Below are positions 1 through 6,638 of a stretch of 15,073 bases of DNA, piece by piece. Positions within the stretch are counted from its first letter, which is position 1; every line of letters starts with the position of its first letter. The stretch spans positions 1 through 15,073 of the forward strand of contig QIDY01000263.1 of the NCBI GenBank assembly GCA_003228495.1, read 5' to 3'. This DNA is from Nitrospirota bacterium. Lineage in GTDB: Bacteria > Nitrospirota > Nitrospiria > Nitrospirales > UBA8639. The position numbers and the translations under genes are program-made. A model generated the notes under the pieces. The model searched no databases. It was given only the letters and a program-made list of their open reading frames with translations, and was not told where the DNA came from.

Positions 1-2
1 AT

Positions 3-179
3 AAAGCTTTAGCGGCCAATCCAGATCTTCCTGAAGCCCATTACAACCTTGCGCTCGCGTTGGATAAACTGGGGAACCATGGTGAGGCCACGAATCATTT
101 CAAAATGGCCTTGGAGTTGGCCCCAGAAGAGCCAGGTATCAGAGATTCCGGAATTCTCAAAGCTCATGTGGGTAAATGA
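3..179 (+). CDS. TPR-repeat protein, C-terminal end (partial)
   Basis: This is the 3' end of a gene that starts before the window. The open frame runs from the first bases to a TGA at 177-179 and encodes about 58 residues. The peptide contains a recognisable tetratricopeptide repeat: a helix of the form PEAHYNLALALDKLGN followed by EATNHFKMALELAP, with the usual small and aromatic TPR spacing (A-x-x-x-L-x-x-x-G...A-x-x-x-F-x-x-A-L-x-x-x-P). TPR proteins are scaffolds for protein-protein contacts. Nothing here tells the partner or the cellular location, and the protein could be an O-linked GlcNAc transferase-like, pilus-assembly or purely TPR protein. A strong hairpin lies about 30 bases after the stop. 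Confidence 0.72.
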   Translation, partial: KALAANPDLPEAHYNLALALDKLGNHGEATNHFKMALELAPEEPGIRDSGILKAHVGK

Positions 180-210
180 GACCCAACTGAAAAGCGGGAC
201 ACACTACATT

Positions 211-240
211 GTCCGTCCAAAGGGTACCCCCTTTGGGGAC
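211..240. repeat. Strong inverted repeat (hairpin) after the TPR gene
   Basis: GTCC-GT-CCAAAGGG-TACC-CCCTTTGG-GGAC. An 8-base perfect stem with a 4-base loop is extended by a 4-base outer stem across a 2-base bulge. It lies 31 bases past the TPR stop codon. No T-run follows on either strand, so it is not a classical intrinsic terminator. It may act as a transcript 3'-end stabiliser or be a remnant of a mobile element. Confidence 0.45.
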
Positions 241-436
241 CTCCATGGTATTCGGTTACGGCGCTGAGTGCTGGTAGCTGGCATGGTTTTCGAGTTGCCG
301 GTCCATTAAGCTCTTATCGACAATAACGTATCACTAGGTGATGTCGTATCTTCTGAAATCAGGTATCTAAATAATTGGCACCTAAGGTGAGCGATTCTTA
401 TGGATGAGATGTGCCAAGACCTTGGAATGCCAGGGG

Positions 437-485
437 TTTTGAAAAACGCAGGCAGACCCGTTTGGTCTGTCGAGACTTTTCAAAA
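437..485. repeat. Symmetric composite palindrome
   Basis: The outer arms are TTTTGAAAA (437-445) and TTTTCAAAA (477-485). The inner arms are CAGACC (453-458) and GGTCTG (464-469), around a 5-base loop CGTTT. The two unpaired spacers between outer and inner arms are both exactly 7 bases. The outer arms also form a near direct repeat, since each is followed by ACGC(A/T)GGC. This regular build suggests a dispersed hairpin (REP/MITE-like) element, but only one copy is in the window. Confidence 0.4.
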
Positions 486-608
486 ACGCTGGCGCGCGAG
501 GGATTGGTATAGATCGCCATAAAAAATTGCTCAATTTAGGTGACAGAGACATGTGTCGAGCTTTCTCTATTAGCTCCTATGGCCAACAAGCTGGTGAGAG
601 GGGGTGCT

Positions 609-884
609 ATGAATCTTCACCAACGGGGTACTGATCTCATTAACCAATTAAAGGACCATGTATTAGAAGTCCTTCGTAGTCATCCGGACGCTGGATCGGG
701 AGGAAAGGGAATTCTCCAAGAGGAAGTGGCTCGTCGGGCCGGGTTACATAGCATGGGGAGCGTGGAATTAGATCACACCTGCGGGGAAATGTTGAAGTTG
801 CTTCAGCGAGAAGGTCTGGTAGAAAACCAAGACGGGAATGGGCAAGATGAAAAAAAGAAGGGATGGCGACTTTGCAAAGAATGA
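609..884 (+). CDS. Small hypothetical protein, possible winged-helix
   Basis: I do not recognise a named family. The ATG at 609 is chosen because the purine-rich stretch GAGAGGGGG lies five bases upstream. A longer frame from a GTG at 540 is possible but has no obvious ribosome site. The product is 91 residues. Its middle has the layout of a winged helix-turn-helix: a first helix (LKDHVLEVLRSHPDAG), a helix ILQEEVARRAGL, and a helix LDHTCGEMLKLLQREGLVE of the type that reads 'more than one copy, less specificity' in MarR/LysR-like folds. A charged tail with GQDEKKKGW follows. A DNA-binding role is therefore an inference from pattern alone. It stands alone: the next gene on this strand, vapB, starts about 200 bases later. 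Confidence 0.5.
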   Translation: MNLHQRGTDLINQLKDHVLEVLRSHPDAGSGGKGILQEEVARRAGLHSMGSVELDHTCGEMLKLLQREGLVENQDGNGQDEKKKGWRLCKE

Positions 885-964
885 TCCTCTTCTACCTTTT
901 CGCAAAAAGGGAAGGAGGTCAAGAAGACAACAGGACGGTCACATACCCGCGATGCTGGCGGGGC

Positions 965-994
965 GTTGGGGTTCTTCCGTCACCCCAACTCACG
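965..994. repeat. 30-base hairpin repeat, copy A (left of vapBC)
   Basis: This copy matches 1775-1804 at 26 of 30 positions in the same orientation. It can fold by itself: GTTGGGG (965-971) pairs perfectly with CCCCAAC (983-989) around an 11-base loop. The similarity stops abruptly at both ends. The two copies bracket the vapBC operon. Confidence 0.5.
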
Positions 995-1045
995 AACGAA
1001 AGACAAACAGGCCCCAATAATAGCACTATCTCAATGCGCTATATG

Positions 1046-1082
1046 TTGACATCAAGACATCATCTAATGCATGATTTGATGT
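1046..1082 (+). promoter_or_regulatory. Putative vapBC promoter and autoregulatory operator
   Basis: A consensus -35 box TTGACA lies at 1046-1051, and a CATGAT -10-like box at 1070-1075 (18-base spacing, 4 of 6 matches). Overlapping them is a nested inverted repeat: ACATCAA (1049-1055) with TTGATGT (1076-1082), and ATCAT (1059-1063) with ATGAT (1071-1075). Antitoxins of the VapB type normally bind such a palindrome to repress their own operon. The expected transcription start falls at about the vapB ATG, and no Shine-Dalgarno is visible, so the message may be leaderless. Confidence 0.45.
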
Positions 1083-1331
1083 ATGCGAACCACCTTAACG
1101 CTCGATGATGATGTCGCGGCACTACTTCGCCGTGTTCGAAAAGCCCGAAAAGCGAATTTAAAAGATGTCGTCAACGAAGCCATGCGACAAGGCTTACCAC
1201 ACATGCTCACTCCGGAACGTCCTAAGACACGGTTTCGGACACGAGGCGTTTCTCTCGGGCGTTGTCTCGTCGGCAATTTGGATGATGTCGCAGAGGTCCT
1301 TGCCGTGAAGGAAAACGAATCGTTTCAATGA
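1083..1331 (+). CDS. vapB: VapB-type antitoxin
   Basis: This 82-residue protein begins MRTTLTLDDDVAALLRRV, the typical opening of ribbon-helix-helix antitoxins that partner PIN-domain toxins. The first ~45 residues should form the DNA-binding dimer: a beta strand RTTLTL, then helix DDVAALLRRVRKAR, then helix LKDVVNEAMRQGL. The C-terminal half (RTRGVSLGRCL...DDVAEVLAVKE) is the expected toxin-wrapping tail. By family knowledge it neutralises VapC and represses the operon together with it. The start is set by the conserved MRTTLT sequence, although there is no clear ribosome site. The stop overlaps the vapC start as ATGA, which implies translational coupling and supports the pairing. Confidence 0.88.
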   Translation: MRTTLTLDDDVAALLRRVRKARKANLKDVVNEAMRQGLPHMLTPERPKTRFRTRGVSLGRCLVGNLDDVAEVLAVKENESFQ

Positions 1332-1762
1332 TTTTGGTCGATGCTAATCTCCTGGTCTATGCCCATGTTCAATCCTTCACTCAACATCAACCCGCCCGCA
1401 CCTGGCTTGATGCCCAGCTTAATGGCACCGCCTCCGTTGGCTTGCCTTGGCCAAGTACACTGGCCTTTATTCGGTTGATCACCAATCCCCGTATTTTTGA
1501 ACATCCCAAATCCGTGGCCGATGCCTGGACACAAGTCGAGGAGTGGCTGGCCTGTTCGACGGTATGGGTCCCACAACCAACGGAGCGTCATGGAGAGATC
1601 CTTGGCCCCCTCCTGAGAACATGGACGACAGGCACAAACCTGGTGCCGGATACGCATCTGGCGGCTCTCGCGATTGAACATGGACTCACGCTCTGCTCCA
1701 CGGATTCCGACTTTTCACGATTCCCAGAGCTCAAGTGGAGCAATCCCCTCATAGAAAAATAA
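1328..1762 (+). CDS. vapC: VapC-type PIN-domain ribonuclease toxin
   Basis: This 144-residue PIN-domain protein belongs to the Mtu-type VapC subgroup. The opening MILVDANLLVYAH gives the first metal-binding aspartate (D5). The block NLVPDTHLAALAIEHG gives D108, and STDSDFSRFP gives D126 and D128. The segment GLPWPSTLAFIRLITNPRIF is characteristic of this subgroup and replaces the usual glutamate-bearing helix. Family knowledge: these are Mg-dependent endoribonucleases that cut specific RNAs, often tRNA or rRNA, and halt growth when free of antitoxin. The exact RNA target cannot be read from the sequence. The length is normal and no catalytic aspartate is lost, so it appears functional. It overlaps vapB by four bases. 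Confidence 0.9.
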   Translation: MILVDANLLVYAHVQSFTQHQPARTWLDAQLNGTASVGLPWPSTLAFIRLITNPRIFEHPKSVADAWTQVEEWLACSTVWVPQPTERHGEILGPLLRTWTTGTNLVPDTHLAALAIEHGLTLCSTDSDFSRFPELKWSNPLIEK

Positions 1763-1774
1763 ACTCATAAAGAT

Positions 1775-1804
1775 GTTGCGGTTCCTCCGTCACCCCAACC
1801 TACG
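1775..1804. repeat. 30-base hairpin repeat, copy B (right of vapBC)
   Basis: This is the second copy of the repeat at 965-994, in the same orientation, starting 13 bases after the vapC stop. The left arm carries one change (GTTGCGG), so the stem with CCCCAAC has a single mismatch. The loop and the right arm are otherwise almost identical. Confidence 0.5.
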
Positions 1805-1817
1805 CAGAGTCCTTCAC

Positions 1818-1842
1818 TGACCTCACGACCAACAAGAGGTCA
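1818..1842. terminator. Inverted repeat between vapC and ppnN ends (possible terminator)
   Basis: TGACCTC (1818-1824) and GAGGTCA (1836-1842) form a perfect 7-base stem with an 11-base loop. The converging vapBC and ppnN genes end on either side, so a two-way terminator would fit here. No T-tract follows on either strand, so the call is weak. Confidence 0.25.
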
Positions 1843-1940
1843 TGAATCAACCAACCCAATGCAAGCCACCCATGAAAGCACTACTGAGACCAACGAATCA
1901 TTGGACATATTGATGCTTATTGAACATGTACATACGACGA

Positions 1941-3350
1941 CTAGGCGATGATTTCATAGCACGGCTTGAAGTTGTGTTGATCAATTTTCATGCGGTTTTG
2001 TTTGAAAAAGGATTGCAGGAGTTCATCCATCAATTTCATAATCGTTGAATCCCCGTGAAGGTTAAATGGTCCATCTATTTCAATGGCATTGAGTGCTTGG
2101 GTCTTCACATGACCGGCCACGATACCTGAAAATGCCCGACGCAAATTGGCGGCCAACATATGGATAGGTTGATCGGCATGAAGATCCAATCGCGCCATAG
2201 ACGCATGAGTCGGCTCAAAAGGTTTCTGAAATTCATGGTCAATGCTCAGATGCCAGTTAAAGTAGAAGGCATCATGGGTTTGTTTGCGGAATTCACGTAC
2301 ACGTTGTATACCTGTATTCATTTCATAAGCCGCAAGTTGTGGATTGTCGATGAGGATTTGATAACGTTGCGCTGCCTTAGAGCCGAGTGTTTTTTTAATA
2401 AAGGAATCAATAATTTTAAAATAGCTTGCACTACCTTTAGGACCGGTAAAAATAAGGGGAAAGGGAACGTCGGCATTGTCTGGATGAAGCAATACGCCTA
2501 GCAGGTAGAGAATCTCTTCCAACGTACCCACCCCGCCTGGAAAAACGATAAAACCATGTCCGACACGAATAAACGCTTCAAGACGTTTTTCTATGTCCGG
2601 CATGATAACCAGTTCATTGACAATAGGATTCGGTGCTTCGGCAGCAATGATGCCCGGTTCAGTTAAACCCAAATATCGACCATTTTTAATACGTTGTTTA
2701 GCGTGAGCAATGGCCGCACCTTTCATCGGCCCCTTCATGGCACCTGGCCCACAGCCCGTACAAATATCTATGTAGCGTAAGCCAAGCTGATATCCAACTT
2801 CCTTGGTATAACGATACTCGATATCGCCGATCGAATGGCCTCCCCAGCAAATCACCAGATGTGGATCTTCAACAGAATGAATGATTTCTGCATTGCGTAA
2901 AATATGAAAAACAGCGTTGGTGATACCATTGGATGTCAGTAGATCAAATTTATTATTGTGCTGAATTTCGTTGTGTACATAGATGATGTCGCGTAACACG
3001 GAAAATAAATGCTCTTTGATACCTTGAATGATTCTCCCATCGACAAAAGCGCTGGCGGGAGCGTTGATAAGTTCAAGTTTCACACCGCGATCACGTTGCT
3101 CTAAGCCAATTTCAAAATCTGCGTAGCGCGAGAAAAGTGCCTTGGTGTCGTCCGTTTCATTACCACAGGTCAGGACTGCCAAAGCGCTGTTTCTGAAAAG
3201 TTCATGTAGACCACCCTGGCTGGTATCACAAAGTTTCTCCACCTCATGCTGCGAAAGCATGTGCATAGAAGTTTCCGGGGTGATGCTGGACAACACACCG
3301 CGACCTGAAGATGTCTGTTTCAATTCTGTTGGTTTCATAGGATTATCCAT
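1941..3350 (-). CDS. ppnN: Pyrimidine/purine nucleotide 5'-monophosphate nucleosidase (LOG family)
   Basis: This full-length PpnN (YgdH) homologue has 469 residues; the E. coli protein has about 454. It is a cytosolic enzyme that cleaves the N-glycosidic bond of nucleoside monophosphates to free base and ribose 5-phosphate, and in E. coli it is activated by (p)ppGpp. The central Rossmann-like LOG domain shows CWGGHSI (168-174), CTGCGPGAMKGPMKGAA (197-213) and the family signature PGGVGTLEE (271-279), preceded by NELVIMPDIEKRLEAF. The flanking N-terminal (MLSQHEVEKL...RDRGVKLELINAP) and C-terminal (LRRAFSGIVAGHVK...KPCYEI) extensions distinguish PpnN from short LOG cytokinin enzymes. Another ATG four codons downstream is an equally plausible start. 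It lies 94 bases behind phoU on the same strand, so it is probably the last gene of the pst operon or has its own promoter in that gap. Confidence 0.93.
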   Translation of the reverse strand: MDNPMKPTELKQTSSGRGVLSSITPETSMHMLSQHEVEKLCDTSQGGLHELFRNSALAVLTCGNETDDTKALFSRYADFEIGLEQRDRGVKLELINAPASAFVDGRIIQGIKEHLFSVLRDIIYVHNEIQHNNKFDLLTSNGITNAVFHILRNAEIIHSVEDPHLVICWGGHSIGDIEYRYTKEVGYQLGLRYIDICTGCGPGAMKGPMKGAAIAHAKQRIKNGRYLGLTEPGIIAAEAPNPIVNELVIMPDIEKRLEAFIRVGHGFIVFPGGVGTLEEILYLLGVLLHPDNADVPFPLIFTGPKGSASYFKIIDSFIKKTLGSKAAQRYQILIDNPQLAAYEMNTGIQRVREFRKQTHDAFYFNWHLSIDHEFQKPFEPTHASMARLDLHADQPIHMLAANLRRAFSGIVAGHVKTQALNAIEIDGPFNLHGDSTIMKLMDELLQSFFKQNRMKIDQHNFKPCYEIIA

Positions 3351-3444
3351 ACGTTAGAGAGAAACCATCTTATGCTGTATCTTAATATTGCTGCACGGGA
3401 ATTTCATGATACGAAAAAACAGAACAGTGGGAAAGCTGGAAGAC

Positions 3445-4110
3445 TTAGGGAGAAATCATGTGGCGGATGATTTTGCCTTCCACCATATAGACGACCAATT
3501 CGGCCACATTAGTGGCATGATCGGCAATGCGTTCAATGTATTTGGAGATAAACGACAGGCGGATAGCACGAGATATCGTCTTGGGATTTTCCATCATGAA
3601 CGAAAGTAATTCCCGAAAAATTTGCTCATTGAGTTCATCAATATAATCATCTTCGTCCAACACCTTTCGCGCCAACACCGAATCCCCGCGTACAAAGGCA
3701 TCAAGCGCTTCACCAACCATTTTCGTGGCATGTTCTGCCATCAATGGGATATCGATATAGGGCTTTAATTGAGGTTCTTCATTGAGTTCAATAGCTCGTT
3801 CACAAATATTTTCCGCCAGGTCGCTCATCCGCTCTAATTCGGTAGAAATTTTCATGGCGGTCGTAATAAAGCGAAGATCTCGCGCCGCAGGTTGCTGTAA
3901 GGCCAACAGTTCTAGACAGGCCTCATCGACGGCCACATCCATGGTATTGACCCGACGATCGTTTTCTATCACTTGTGCCGCGAGATCGTCGTCCCGATCA
4001 ACCAACGCTTTTAGCGCTTGCCGTATCTGACTTTCTACCAATGATCCCATTCGTAAAATTTTTTGCTTGAGTTCGGCTAATTCTTCATCAAAACGTCGTT
4101 GAATAGGCAT
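3445..4110 (-). CDS. phoU: Phosphate signalling protein PhoU
   Basis: This 221-residue, all-helical protein has the two PhoU repeats. Repeat one contains ELERMSDLAENICERA (91-106), and repeat two contains YIERIADHATNVAELVVYM (191-209). These carry the E-R-x-x-D metal-binding motifs of the family. Family knowledge: PhoU sits on the cytosolic face, contacts PstB and the PhoR PAS region, and keeps the Pho response off when phosphate is plentiful. It follows pstB by 23 bases, the usual operon order, with TAGGA as a plausible ribosome site before the ATG. The length is normal and no lesion is seen. Confidence 0.96.
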   Translation of the reverse strand: MPIQRRFDEELAELKQKILRMGSLVESQIRQALKALVDRDDDLAAQVIENDRRVNTMDVAVDEACLELLALQQPAARDLRFITTAMKISTELERMSDLAENICERAIELNEEPQLKPYIDIPLMAEHATKMVGEALDAFVRGDSVLARKVLDEDDYIDELNEQIFRELLSFMMENPKTISRAIRLSFISKYIERIADHATNVAELVVYMVEGKIIRHMISP

Positions 4111-4133
4111 GGTGGATTCCTACACCCAAACGA

Positions 4134-4934
4134 TCAGCCGAATCGACCGGTAATATAATCTTCTGTACGGCTATCAGTCGGATTGGTAAAGATTGTTTTC
4201 GTATCATCATATTCAATGAGTTCACCCAACAAAAAGAACCCTGTCAGATCAGAGACTCGTGCCGCTTGCTGCATGTTATGCGTCACAATCACGACGGTCA
4301 ATCGTTCTTTGAGAACATGGAGCAGTTCTTCGATACGTCCGGTCGAGATGGGATCGAGCGCAGAACAGGGTTCATCCAGCAGAAGCACATCCGGGTTAAC
4401 CGCTAAGGCTCTGGCAATGCACAATCGCTGTTGTTGCCCACCAGAGAGACCCAGGGCACTGCCATGCAAGCGATCTTTTACTTCTTCCCAAAGACCCGCT
4501 CTACATAGGCTCTGCTCCACGACCTCATCCAGCGTGGCTCGCTTTCGAACATTCTGCAATTGCGGCCCGTACGCGACATTTTGCCAGATGGATTTGGGAA
4601 AGGGATTGACTTTTTGAAACACCATCCCGACACGAGTCCGAAGATCGGTCACATCGACTCCCGGATCATAAATATCTTTCCCCTCCAGAAGGACCGTCCC
4701 TTCGATTCTTGACCCATCAACTAAATCATTCAATCGATTCAAACACCGAAGAAGGGTGGATTTTCCACATCCCGAAGGCCCGATAAAGGCTGTCACCCGA
4801 TTGGCAGGAATAGGCATACTGACCTTGGTCAGGGCTTGAACGGTCCCGTAGAAAAAATTCATGTCCCGAATGACAAACTTCGGCTGACTATCGGCTACAG
4901 GCTCGGAAGTAGGTTCCGTATGTCCCTGATTCAT
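4134..4934 (-). CDS. pstB: Phosphate ABC transporter ATP-binding protein PstB
   Basis: This complete 266-residue ABC ATPase drives phosphate import at the inner membrane. Motifs in order: Walker A GPSGCGKST (52-60), the Q-loop in VFQKVNPFP (105-113), the signature LSGGQQQR (163-170), Walker B LLLDEPCSALD (184-194) and the switch histidine in VTHNM (H219). DEPCSALDPI and the ending RTEDYITGRFG are hallmarks of PstB rather than other ABC ATPases. The 20 N-terminal residues are variable, as is common. It starts 15 bases after the pstA stop, which indicates co-translation in the pst operon. All catalytic residues are present. Confidence 0.97.
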   Translation of the reverse strand: MNQGHTEPTSEPVADSQPKFVIRDMNFFYGTVQALTKVSMPIPANRVTAFIGPSGCGKSTLLRCLNRLNDLVDGSRIEGTVLLEGKDIYDPGVDVTDLRTRVGMVFQKVNPFPKSIWQNVAYGPQLQNVRKRATLDEVVEQSLCRAGLWEEVKDRLHGSALGLSGGQQQRLCIARALAVNPDVLLLDEPCSALDPISTGRIEELLHVLKERLTVVIVTHNMQQAARVSDLTGFFLLGELIEYDDTKTIFTNPTDSRTEDYITGRFG

Positions 4935-4949
4935 GTGTTCACGTAAATA

Positions 4950-6587
4950 CTATACCGATGAGCCAGCATAGCGCCTCCGCATTCGCGTTCGAAGAGCAAT
5001 AGCCGCCATATTCAACATGAGGACCACAAGCACTAAGATGAAGGTCGTCACATAAACCATGGGTTTCGCCGCTTCCACATTGGGAGATTGAAACCCGACA
5101 TCAAAGATATGAAATCCCAAATGCATAAATTTCCGATCCAAGTGGACAAACGGAAAGAACCCATCCACCGGTAGCGAAGGCGCCAACTTCACCACTCCTG
5201 TCAGCATTAACGGGGCCACTTCGCCTGTAGCTCGGGAGACCGCTAAGATCAGACCCGTCAAGATTCCAGGCATCGCACAGGGAAGCACCACACGCCATAA
5301 CGATTCCAGCTTGGTCGCCCCAAGGGCCAACGATCCCTCACGATATTCCCGTGGCACCGCAGACAATCCTTCTTCCGTCGCCACGATAACGACGGGAACA
5401 GTCATCAGAGCAAGGGTCAAAGAAGCCCAAAGAATGCCTCCCGTTCCAAAAGTCGGATTAGGCAGAGCCTCGGCAAAAAACAATTGGTCCAGCGTTCCAC
5501 CGACGGCATAGATGAAAAATCCTAATCCAAAAACACCAAAGACAATTGAAGGGACTCCCGCCAGATTATTGACCGCAATACGAATCATCCTGGTCACAAC
5601 GCCTTGCTTCGCATATTCTTTCAAATACACCGCAGCCAGCACCCCAAAGGGCACCACCGCAATACTCATGATCACGACCATCAAGACAGTCCCGAAAATA
5701 GCCGGGAAAATACCCCCCTCCGTATTGGCTTCCCGAGGTTCTTCACTCAACACCCGCCAGAAATTTTGGACATACATATGAAGTTTTTCGCCAACGCCCA
5801 TACTATTCGGCAACCAGACTTTGACCAACGTTCCAACGGGAAACGTTTGCTCTTCTCCGGCCGCGTCGACAACCGTCATCCGAAAACGATCAAGTTCATC
5901 ATATAAGGCGATGCGTGCAGTATTTTGCACTTCATACAGCGCTTCCACTTCTTGCATGTGAGCTTGAATAGTCGCACGGTCGCCTGATCTCGATTGGCCG
6001 CTCAGTTCCAGCGAACGTAGCCGTAATCGCGCCTGTTCAAGACGATGATTCAATTCGGCAATTTCATCGTGTTCGATCGTATGAATCCGTTCTTGAATGC
6101 CATTGGTTCGTTCCAACAATGGAAACAGCACCTTCATCCCTTCTTGGTTCCCGGCAGCCAGTCGAGTTTCTCCTTCTTGAATCTCTTTGATCCAGCCATA
6201 AAAATTTCCCCATTCCCACCGCTCAAATGCCAACACATCTGAGGGATACTGTTCTTTCATTATGTCGGTCCGATCCACCCATCGAAAATCCAACCCGTAG
6301 AGATCACGATTACCGACCTTGAGTTGAATCCGTTCCTTCCCTTTTGGATGGGCAGAAGATTCGGATCCGGGAATCGTTTCTGTAGCGACCCACTCCCCAA
6401 GTACGACACGACCGTCCTTCAGCGTGAATTGAATCAGATCTTTTGGCCAAAAATACCCCATTCCATTGATGATGATTAACACGAGCAACCCCCCGATCAT
6501 TAATAACGACAGACCAAGGGCCCCGCCACAGAGCCAAATAAACAAAGAGCCAGAATCGTGAAATTTCTTTATGGAAAATTTACTCAA
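4950..6587 (-). CDS. pstA: Phosphate ABC transporter permease PstA, long form
   Basis: This inner-membrane permease has 545 residues; E. coli PstA has about 296. A first membrane helix (about 15-41) is followed by a large soluble insert (about 45-285), which includes a predicted coiled coil around 165-235 rich in E, R and L (IAELNHRLEQARLRLRSLEL). The canonical permease follows (about 293-530), with the EAA loop VPREYREGSLALGATKLESL (411-430) that docks on PstB. Long PstA with an N-terminal extra domain is known in gammaproteobacteria and others. The start is a TTG (6585-6587). No ATG is available near it: the next in-frame ATG falls at residue 30, inside the first helix. An AGGAG lies 13 bases upstream, a wide spacing. 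It is followed closely by pstB. Confidence 0.93.
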   Translation of the reverse strand: MSKFSIKKFHDSGSLFIWLCGGALGLSLLMIGGLLVLIIINGMGYFWPKDLIQFTLKDGRVVLGEWVATETIPGSESSAHPKGKERIQLKVGNRDLYGLDFRWVDRTDIMKEQYPSDVLAFERWEWGNFYGWIKEIQEGETRLAAGNQEGMKVLFPLLERTNGIQERIHTIEHDEIAELNHRLEQARLRLRSLELSGQSRSGDRATIQAHMQEVEALYEVQNTARIALYDELDRFRMTVVDAAGEEQTFPVGTLVKVWLPNSMGVGEKLHMYVQNFWRVLSEEPREANTEGGIFPAIFGTVLMVVIMSIAVVPFGVLAAVYLKEYAKQGVVTRMIRIAVNNLAGVPSIVFGVFGLGFFIYAVGGTLDQLFFAEALPNPTFGTGGILWASLTLALMTVPVVIVATEEGLSAVPREYREGSLALGATKLESLWRVVLPCAMPGILTGLILAVSRATGEVAPLMLTGVVKLAPSLPVDGFFPFVHLDRKFMHLGFHIFDVGFQSPNVEAAKPMVYVTTFILVLVVLMLNMAAIALRTRMRRRYAGSSV

Positions 6588-6597
6588 TTTTGTCTGT

Positions 6598-6638
6598 TCA
6601 CTCCTAGCTTCTCACTTCTACCTTTTCACTTCTCACTT
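6598..6638. repeat. Imperfect 21-base tandem tract between pstC and pstA
   Basis: The 51-base pstC-pstA gap is almost filled by a pyrimidine-rich tract (+ strand) in which CTTCTCACTT occurs at 6608-6617 and again at 6629-6638, with further partial TTCACT units. On the transcribed strand it is a purine-rich leader (GTGAGAAGTGAAAAGG type) just before the TTG start of pstA. It could affect translation of pstA. Confidence 0.4.

Larger units (their letters stand above)
180..608. other. Gene-free stretch with several palindromes
   Basis: No convincing coding region is seen between the TPR gene and the small gene starting at 609. The stretch holds the hairpin at 211-240, a short palindrome CACCTAAGGTG near 380-390, and the symmetric composite palindrome at 437-485. 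The sequence has the look of an intergenic repeat region rather than a decayed gene. Confidence 0.4.

Noticed and set aside
49..267. 72-residue open frame on the + strand at the left end
   Set aside because: It overlaps the TPR gene in another frame and has no recognisable protein character.
838..1108. Two short overlapping open frames on the + strand after the small hypothetical gene
   Set aside because: They overlap each other, the repeat, and in one case vapB. Their composition is not protein-like.
1325..1681. 118-residue open frame opposite vapC
   Set aside because: It is antisense to a clear PIN-domain gene whose motifs and coupling to vapB are convincing.
965..1804. Repeats flanking vapBC as integron attC sites
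   Set aside because: The arms read GTT...AAC from outside inward, the reverse of attC ends (AAC...GTT). The RYYYAAC/GTTRRRY cores do not fit, and no integrase is in view.
1818..1842. Firm intrinsic terminator call for ppnN or vapBC
   Set aside because: The stem is good but neither strand has a T-tract, so it is listed only at low confidence.
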